From Pseudarthrobacter sp. BIM B-2242 (GTDB lineage Bacteria > Actinomycetota > Actinomycetes > Actinomycetales > Micrococcaceae), in contig NZ_CP061721.1 of assembly GCF_014764445.1 (NCBI RefSeq), positions 1,736,001 through 1,800,000 of the forward strand: a stretch of DNA of 64,000 bases. The letters are read 5' to 3'. The notes beneath the pieces were generated by a model that was given only the letters and a program-made list of their open reading frames with translations, did no database searches and was not told the origin of the DNA. Shown here in pieces: positions 58,769 to 64,000 of this stretch. The first letter of the stretch is position 1. Every line of letters starts with the position of its first letter. The position numbers and the translations under genes are program-made.

Positions 58769-59266
58769 GTTCTCACTGACCCTCGCGTAGGGTGACTTCC
58801 CGTCCCAGACTATAGAGAATCCTAGGGATCTTCCCACTATGAACTTCAAGGTGACATCGATCCAGCCCATTACTTCCGACGCGGTTAACGCAACTCCTCC
58901 GACAGGGACCATGCTCGCGATCAGAGCGTCGTCAGCCAGTACAGGTGCGAACCAAACGGCTACGGCTCTCCACGGAAGTATTGGCCCGCGCCTCTGATCC
59001 ATTGGCGGCAAAAGACCGAGCAATAGTGGCTGACCCAGCCCCTCTTCGGGGACTTCCCCGTCCATTCTCGAAGCCGATAAGGGCCCTTCGTCAGCCTTGA
59101 CTGAGGGAGAGGAGCCCAAGGGCACATCTGAGGAGTTCGGCTCACGCGGAGTTTCCAGGAGTCACGGTGTAGCCTTCCGGGATGGGCCTCGGGATGGTGG
59201 GAGCCAGTTGGGATGCCCGGACGGCAACGGCCCGCCCGGCTCTGTCCCCGGTCGTTGTCGTTCAGC
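58769..59266. other. divergent intergenic region
   Basis: About 500 bases between the RsbQ-like gene and the 68-residue gene. It must hold both promoters; no RNA gene or repeat was recognised. The minus frame is open through most of it. Confidence 0.4.
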
Positions 59267-59272
59267 TAGTCT
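59267..59272 (+). promoter_or_regulatory. TAGTCT -10 element of leaderless 68-residue gene
   Basis: TAGTCT is followed by TTTGCG and the ATG at 59279. Confidence 0.5.
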
Positions 59273-59278
59273 TTTGCG

Positions 59279-59485
59279 ATGGCTGACATGGAATTCAAGA
59301 AGCGCTTGGATCAGGTCGACGGGCTGTACAACGAACTCTACGAGTTGCGGCAGCGCGGTGATAATGCCGGCAAGGAAGAAATGCTGTTGGCAGAGATGCG
59401 GCTGGATAACGCTTGGCGGGAGTTGTACGCATTCATGGGGCTTCCGCTGTCACCAGATGCCCAGACAGGCGACGGTTCCGAGTAG
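59279..59485 (+). CDS. small conserved-looking hypothetical protein (68 aa)
   Basis: A 68-residue acidic, helical protein (FKKRLDQVDGLYNELYELRQ) likely to form a helical hairpin or coiled coil. No family recognised. The TAGTCT-N6-ATG arrangement supports translation from a leaderless mRNA. It precedes the repeat-peptide operon by 413 bases on the same strand; a link is not shown. Confidence 0.6.
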   Translation: MADMEFKKRLDQVDGLYNELYELRQRGDNAGKEEMLLAEMRLDNAWRELYAFMGLPLSPDAQTGDGSE

Positions 59486-59898
59486 TGTCGGCTACCGAAG
59501 TTTGTGCATCTGCTCCGACCACTTGTGAAGACACCCTCAGGGTGGAGTGCAATTCGATATGACCGAGAGGCGCAATAGCCGCGATATTAGGTGATCCAAT
59601 CTCCTGCGGACCGGAAGCGTTTCTGGTCTGCCCTCGGCGCTACACCATAGGTGGCACCAAAGAGAGGGCGGAGGGTCTCATCACTGCCTGACCTACTGCG
59701 CATCGCAACTGCTGACGTGACGGAATGCCATCTTCGACGTGCCCGGCCTTTGGGACCGCTGAGTGCGTGCGAGCTGTTCCCAGAGCTGACCCATATCGAT
59801 AGGGTGATCACGAGCGGTGTCGATGTAGGATCGCTCGGTTTGGAACCAGGCGCCGAAACCGGAGCCTGGGTTACGCCATTCGATTCTTGGGAGGAAGC
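59486..59898. other. upstream region of the repeat-peptide operon
   Basis: A frame from GTG 59651 is open through this region into the repeat array, but it has no ribosome-binding site or recognised domain, and in the array its codons vary at positions that change the amino acid. I treat it as non-coding leader/promoter sequence. Confidence 0.4.
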
Positions 59899-60138
59899 AT
59901 GTCTAATCCAGAGCAGGATCCAAGCCAGCAGGAGGGCCCAGCCGACGGCGGCGCGGACGGCATCCCAGGCGCCCACGACGGCGGTGCCGACGGCGGTGCC
60001 GACGGGGGTGCTGACGGCGGTGCTGACGGGGGTGCTGACGGGGGTGCTGACGGGGGTGCCGATGGCGGTGCTGACGGGGGTGCCGATGGCGGTGCTGACG
60101 GGGGTGCCGATGGCGGCGTCGAACAACAGGGCAGCTGA
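59899..60138 (+). CDS. Ala-Asp-Gly-Gly repeat peptide, candidate RiPP precursor
   Basis: A 79-residue peptide. A short N-terminal part (MSNPEQDPSQQEGP) is followed by ADGG, ADG-IPGAH, DGG and then eleven perfect ADGG units, ending VEQQGS. There is no signal peptide or membrane helix. GGAGG lies 4 bases before the ATG. The gene ends 2 bases before an iron/2-oxoglutarate oxygenase gene. The leader-plus-repeated-core layout and the adjacent oxygenase suggest that the Asp (or Gly) residues are hydroxylated or otherwise modified. No known RiPP class was recognised. Confidence 0.7.
   Translation: MSNPEQDPSQQEGPADGGADGIPGAHDGGADGGADGGADGGADGGADGGADGGADGGADGGADGGADGGADGGVEQQGS
59986..60117 (+). repeat. 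12-bp tandem array, 11 units (ADGG codons)
   Basis: Eleven head-to-tail 12-bp units of GCY GAY GGS GGY. Units differ only at third codon positions of the ADGG frame, all synonymous. The other forward frame would change amino acids. Confidence 0.9.
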
Positions 60139-60140
60139 GT

Positions 60141-61343
60141 TTGAGCTCTACCACTGACTTCCAGGACCCCGGCCCGGGGAGGGATGCCGGGGTCCTGGAA
60201 ACACGCCTGATTGGCATCGCCCATGAGAAATTCGCCAGCGACGTCTGGGGGCGCACTGCGCTGCTCACGCGTGGTGTCAGCGACTTCTCCGATTTGTTCT
60301 CTGCAAAGGCCGTCGACGAACTGATCTCGCGCCGCGGGCTGCGGACACCTTTCCTGCGTGTAGCCAAGGGTGGCTCGACACTTCCCGACTCCTCATTCAC
60401 CTCGCCGGCAGGCGTTGGCGCCACTATCTCTGACCAGCTCGACGACACCGAACTTTGGCGCAAATTCGCCGACGGAGCCACTCTCGTCCTACAGGCGCTG
60501 CATCGCACGTGGGAGCCGGTGTCGAGCTTCAGTACGCAGCTAAGTACCGAGCTCGGACATCCTGTGCAGGCCAATGCATACATCACCCCGCCCCAGAACC
60601 GCGGTTTCGACGATCACTACGACATCCACGACGTCTTCGTTCTGCAGATCGAGGGAACAAAGCGCTGGATCATCCATGAGCCGGTCCACATGGATCCGCT
60701 GCGTAGCCAGCCCTGGACAGATCGCCGCTCCGCCGTCGCCGAGGCCGCTAAAGGCACGGCCTACATCGACACGGTCCTCAAGCCCGGTGATGTCCTCTAC
60801 CTGCCACGTGGTTGGTTGCATGCCGCCCAGGCACAGGGCAAAGTCTCGATCCATCTCACCCTGGGAGTTCACAACTGGACTCGCTACGGGCTGGCCGAAC
60901 ACCTGGCGCAGGCCGCGCTTGCAGCACTGTGCGACGATCCCGAGATGCGCCGTTCCTTGCCATTGGGCGTGGAGGGACCCGATGGGGAGATCGCCGCCGT
61001 GCGTGAACGTCTCGCCGCCGCAATCTCTGAGGCTGATACCACTTCCCTTTTCCACCGCGCCCGGAGGGGACAGGGACGCCCGGCTCCGCTAGGCCCCGTG
61101 GCCCAGCTCGCGGCCCTCGAGCGCCTCGGCCCCGCGTCGCTGGTGCGGCTTCGGGATGCACTGGAACCACGGCTCGAGGGCTCACGCCTGACTACCCGCG
61201 TGGGCTGGCTCGATTTCCCGGAGACACATCTGCCGTCCGTCAAGCTCCTGCTCGACGGCAAGGATCACCCCGTGACGGATCTTGGCGTTGAACTCGTCGA
61301 ACGGCTGTTACGCGCAGGAGTTCTCGTCCCCGTTGAACAGTGA
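60141..61343 (+). CDS. JmjC-domain/cupin ribosomal-oxygenase-like (ROX) hydroxylase
   Basis: A 400-residue Fe(II)/2-oxoglutarate oxygenase of the cupin_4/JmjC (ROXA, YcfD) type. The metal triad is H159-x-D161 in FDDHYDIHD and H227 in LPRGWLHAAQ; K174 or nearby in IEGTKRW fits 2OG binding. The C-terminal third resembles the dimerisation/winged-helix part. Known members hydroxylate ribosomal-protein residues; here the gene follows a repeat peptide by 2 bases, making that peptide the likely substrate. The start is TTG 60141, with translation probably coupled; its stop shares a base with the next ATG. Confidence 0.85.
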   Translation: MSSTTDFQDPGPGRDAGVLETRLIGIAHEKFASDVWGRTALLTRGVSDFSDLFSAKAVDELISRRGLRTPFLRVAKGGSTLPDSSFTSPAGVGATISDQLDDTELWRKFADGATLVLQALHRTWEPVSSFSTQLSTELGHPVQANAYITPPQNRGFDDHYDIHDVFVLQIEGTKRWIIHEPVHMDPLRSQPWTDRRSAVAEAAKGTAYIDTVLKPGDVLYLPRGWLHAAQAQGKVSIHLTLGVHNWTRYGLAEHLAQAALAALCDDPEMRRSLPLGVEGPDGEIAAVRERLAAAISEADTTSLFHRARRGQGRPAPLGPVAQLAALERLGPASLVRLRDALEPRLEGSRLTTRVGWLDFPETHLPSVKLLLDGKDHPVTDLGVELVERLLRAGVLVPVEQ

Positions 61344-62248
61344 TGTCCCCCGTGGCCCCAACAAAACGTTTCTTCTGCGCAGAAAGCGCTCGGACGCGCG
61401 GCGACTCGATGGCAGGCACGGCGTCGCCCGGCTCGGTTTGGATCCTCATAGAGTACCGGGGCGGGTGGCCGCCCAACGGCTTCGACGGCCTTGATCTTGA
61501 CGCTGGAACAAAAGCCCTCGTAGTCTCGGCTGCGCGGACGGCACGTGCACGGGTCCTCTTGGTGCGGCGGCCCGGCCCACGCCGGCGCCTCGGTCCCGGA
61601 CGTTGGGCCGTACTGCGCCATCAAAGCGCCGACGCCTATCAACAGCTATGGGGAACGTGGGACCGGGACGAGGACCTGGCAAAGATCGTCCCAGCCCTGA
61701 CATCGCCCGGACATCCTGGCTTGCCGCCGGTCATCCTGATCTGCGCTCATGGTCAGCATGACCCCTGCTGCGCCGTGCGGGGACGGCCCGTAGGACGTGC
61801 ACTCAGTGAGCGATGGCCAGAGCTGGTGTGGGAGTGCTCCCACGTTGGCGGTGACAGGTTCGCAGCTAACGCCGTCGTCGCCCCCGACGGTGTGTACTAC
61901 GGTGGACTCGATGCCGAGTCATCCGTCACCACGATCGAGAATCACCTCGCCGGTCGCATCCACGCAGAGTATCTGCGCGGATACACGGATCTCATCCCAC
62001 CACAGCAAGCCGCCGTCGCTGCCGTGCTCGGACGTTTCGGCCCCGCCGGCCGGAATGACTATCTGGTCACTGAGACCTTGAGCGAGGGCAACCATTGGCG
62101 CATCCACATCACCGGCCGCCCGCCCCACCCGGCGCATATCGACGTGGAACTGCGGGCCCACCGCTCACCGCCTTGTCAGCTGACCTGCCGAGGGCCGGCG
62201 CTGGGCTCGGTCATAGTCTACGAACCCACCTCCATCCGCAGAACCTGA
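61343..62248 (+). CDS. sucrase/ferredoxin-like family protein
   Basis: A 301-residue protein of the Suc_Fer-like family, a thioredoxin-like ferredoxin fold. The conserved Cys/His segments are ICAHGQHDPCCAVRG and ECSHVGGDRFAANAVV with the YGGL region, likely binding a [2Fe-2S] cluster. The ATG shares one base with the oxygenase stop (TGATG), so the two are translationally coupled. In context it may keep the oxygenase iron reduced or carry out a second redox step on the peptide; it may equally act elsewhere. Frequent actinobacterial family of unknown biochemical role. Confidence 0.82.
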   Translation: MSPVAPTKRFFCAESARTRGDSMAGTASPGSVWILIEYRGGWPPNGFDGLDLDAGTKALVVSAARTARARVLLVRRPGPRRRLGPGRWAVLRHQSADAYQQLWGTWDRDEDLAKIVPALTSPGHPGLPPVILICAHGQHDPCCAVRGRPVGRALSERWPELVWECSHVGGDRFAANAVVAPDGVYYGGLDAESSVTTIENHLAGRIHAEYLRGYTDLIPPQQAAVAAVLGRFGPAGRNDYLVTETLSEGNHWRIHITGRPPHPAHIDVELRAHRSPPCQLTCRGPALGSVIVYEPTSIRRT

Positions 62249-63065
62249 CACTTGCGGACCGCACAGGCTGCGCTGGAGATCCATCTGGTCAACGGCAGCT
62301 CCCCGTCACCAAGCGATGGCAGCCACTAACGCGTACGATCACGAGGCGCCAAGAAGGCTTTCCAGCATGAACGATCACCAAAGGTGTTGCCCGGATTGTC
62401 CACTGTTTCTGGTCGAACGCCCATAAATGTCAAAGCTGAATGTCCGGCGATAGCTGTCAGACATACCGGCCGGCCCGTGGAGATTGATGTCCCACCGGCT
62501 TCAACATCCTTTTCCTGAAGTTTCCGCAGTCCCTCATCATCCTCTCAAGCCTCCAGATTGCAGAGCTCGTGGCCGAACGGCTGGACAGCAGTCAGGGCTG
62601 GCTCCCGCGATGGCAGGTCTCTAGGGCGGCCTGACTTCAGTGGTGGACAATCTGACGCCAGAGCTGCAGATGCGTAGGCTCCAAAGGGGCACGTGAGCGG
62701 AGGCCAACGGCGTCCTTTAGAGGGATGCGCTCATCATCCCGAGGTGCAGTGAGGCACGTTTATAAGTGTGCACGTCGTGCGCACTTCGGGCTCCGGATGG
62801 GTCGTACTGCAGCCGGACCGGGCCAGAGGGTTCAGAGGACTCCGTGTCCACCAATTCAGGAATCCGTAGGCGGGCAGGAGCCTCCCCAAGCTGCCGCAGT
62901 TGCACGGAACGCACCCGTTGGATTTCATTTCGAAACTTGAGCAAAACCTGCGCCTTTATGCAGCGTGCTTCTGTTTGAATGACCTTGTACAATTCCTTGC
63001 CTCCCTTGTCAGAGCAAGAACCTGGGCAACCTCTCGAGGCACTAGCTGATGCTTGGGGGAACGAA
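62249..63065. other. 817-base region without supported gene
   Basis: Several short frames occur on both strands, but none has start signals or recognised features. A plus-strand stretch near 62,500-62,635 reads like a possible gene remnant. No RNA gene or repeat was found. Confidence 0.45.
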
Positions 63066-64000
63066 ATGCCGGGAGAGCGTGTTCGGTTCGATCGCAGGAT
63101 TATCGAGGCTGGGATCGCAGCGGCTTTGGTGCCGGTGTTCTTCCTAGGCCTGGCAGGGCCTTTGCCTGCGGTGAGCGCCCGGGACGGCCTGACCACTTCG
63201 GCTGATCTGTTGGAGACCCTTGAAATGCGGCCGGAAGCAGGCGTGCCTTTGGATCCCAAGGGCTTTGGCCGTTGGATTGATGCTGACAGAGACGGCTGTG
63301 ACACTGCCAACGAGGTGCTCATTGCAGCGTCCCACCCGTCCATGATCGTCGTTGAGCCACCCTGCACAATCATTTCCGGCAGCTGGATTTCCCTATACGA
63401 CCGCGTATTTGCATCAGATCCAGCGGAAATGACGGTCGATCATATGGTCCCGCTCGAGGAAGCCTGGCAGTCAGGGGCCTGGGCCTGGACGGCCGAACAG
63501 CGGCGCGACTTTGCCAACGACCTCAAGTACCCGGACACGACTCTCAGGGCCGTGACAAGGGCCGTCGATGACGACAAAGGATCCAAAGACCCGGCCCAGT
63601 GGCAGCCGCCAGGTTCTGGCGTGCAATGCGGCTATGCAGACAAATGGATCTTTGTGAAGTCCCGGTGGAACTTGAGCGTTGACCCCGCCGAGTACGCCAC
63701 GCTGATGGAGATGCTCGGCGATAACTGCCCCGAAGGAACCCTCATTCCCGAACGCGGCCTGACCCCAGGCCTGGGACCCGCGGCCATTATCGGCGAAGTA
63801 AGCAGCGTGGGAACGGTGTTCAGCCTCCTCACAGTGGAGGCATACGCAGAGGACGGTTCCGTGGCCGGGCGCACGTCTGTGGATGCCGACGGCAGCTACG
63901 AGCTGACCGGGCTCGCACCGGGAACCTATCGGCTCAAGTTCCTCGGCGGAACCAGCGGCGCCCTGGACCGGTGGTACAGCAGCGACAGTCCGGGCCAGGA
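63066..64000 (+). CDS. secreted HNH/DUF1524-like nuclease with regulatory-like tail (3' end outside window)
   Basis: At least 311 residues, running off the window. Residues ~13-38 form a signal peptide (IIEAGIAAALVPVFFLGLAGPLPA). The domain at ~60-235 has DADRDGCDTANEVL and the His-containing VDHMVPLEEAWQSGAW followed by RRDFANDLKYP, typical of secreted HNH/GmrSD-C-like nucleases of actinobacteria. A carboxypeptidase-regulatory/CNA-B-like repeat then starts (VAGRTSVDADGSYELTGLAPGTYRL). Probably a cell-surface or extracellular DNase. GGGGGA precedes the ATG. Confidence 0.82.
   Translation, partial: MPGERVRFDRRIIEAGIAAALVPVFFLGLAGPLPAVSARDGLTTSADLLETLEMRPEAGVPLDPKGFGRWIDADRDGCDTANEVLIAASHPSMIVVEPPCTIISGSWISLYDRVFASDPAEMTVDHMVPLEEAWQSGAWAWTAEQRRDFANDLKYPDTTLRAVTRAVDDDKGSKDPAQWQPPGSGVQCGYADKWIFVKSRWNLSVDPAEYATLMEMLGDNCPEGTLIPERGLTPGLGPAAIIGEVSSVGTVFSLLTVEAYAEDGSVAGRTSVDADGSYELTGLAPGTYRLKFLGGTSGALDRWYSSDSPGQ

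Noticed and set aside
59986..60117. CRISPR-like array
   Set aside because: Units are 12 bp, contiguous and coding, with no spacers and no cas genes.
59651..60157. Plus-strand 168-codon frame overlapping the ADGG array
   Set aside because: Repeat changes are non-synonymous in this frame, and no start signal or family is visible.
59871..60224. Minus-strand Pro-Pro-Ser-Ala repeat protein opposite the ADGG peptide
   Set aside because: Synonymous pattern also fits, but it overlaps the start of the oxygenase gene and has no convincing ribosome-binding site or neighbours on that strand.

Overview
The window looks like a chromosomal segment of a high-GC actinobacterium of the Arthrobacter/Pseudarthrobacter type (family Micrococcaceae). 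The reasons are the protein sequences, the rib-his-trp-lgt-glt-pyk gene order, actinobacterial families such as DUF3000, the TIGR03085 family and an ANTAR regulator of the PdtaR type, and frequent leaderless starts (TANNNT 6-7 bases before an ATG or GTG). The genus is inferred, not proven.

Positions 1-44,460 are core chromosome. On the left are the end of an ABC ATPase, a beta-oxidation pair (thiolase and hydratase/dehydrogenase) behind a 36-base palindrome, RNase D with DUF3000, threonine aldolase, an SDR protein with a conserved partner, MsrB, an alpha/beta hydrolase, YbaK, SufE with a rhodanese, and ZapE. A six-gene tRNA cluster (Val, Gly, Val, Cys, Gly, Val) follows. Next come a PD-(D/E)XK protein and def-fmt-rsmB-rpe. 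An FMN riboswitch then precedes ribD-ribE-ribB-ribA-ribH. After that come hisE-hisG, hisF, and hisI-trpE with the rest of the trp genes, lgt, gltB-gltD and pyk, closed by a terminator facing pdtaR.

Positions 44,474-56,394 are a genomic island in a tRNA-Leu(CAA) gene. The last bases of the tRNA are repeated exactly (22 bp) at 56,373-56,394. Inside are a phage terminase fragment carrying a complete-looking class-3-type intein with a homing endonuclease, a PIN protein, an IS5-type transposase relic, a 1,370-residue nuclease-ATPase resembling Avs/STAND antiphage proteins, a proteasome-like Ntn hydrolase whose catalytic Thr follows the start codon, and an XRE-ImmA/IrrE plus PIN pair. No integrase is visible. 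An IS3-family element sits just beyond the right repeat.

Positions 57,900-64,000 are accessory. They hold an RsbQ-like hydrolase, a small leaderless gene, and a compact three-gene operon: a 79-residue peptide with eleven Ala-Asp-Gly-Gly repeats, a JmjC/cupin (ROX-type) oxygenase, and a sucrase/ferredoxin-like protein. This operon has the layout of a ribosomal peptide precursor with a hydroxylase and a redox partner, and it is the best candidate here for an undescribed system. A secreted HNH-type nuclease with a carboxypeptidase-regulatory-like tail runs off the right edge.
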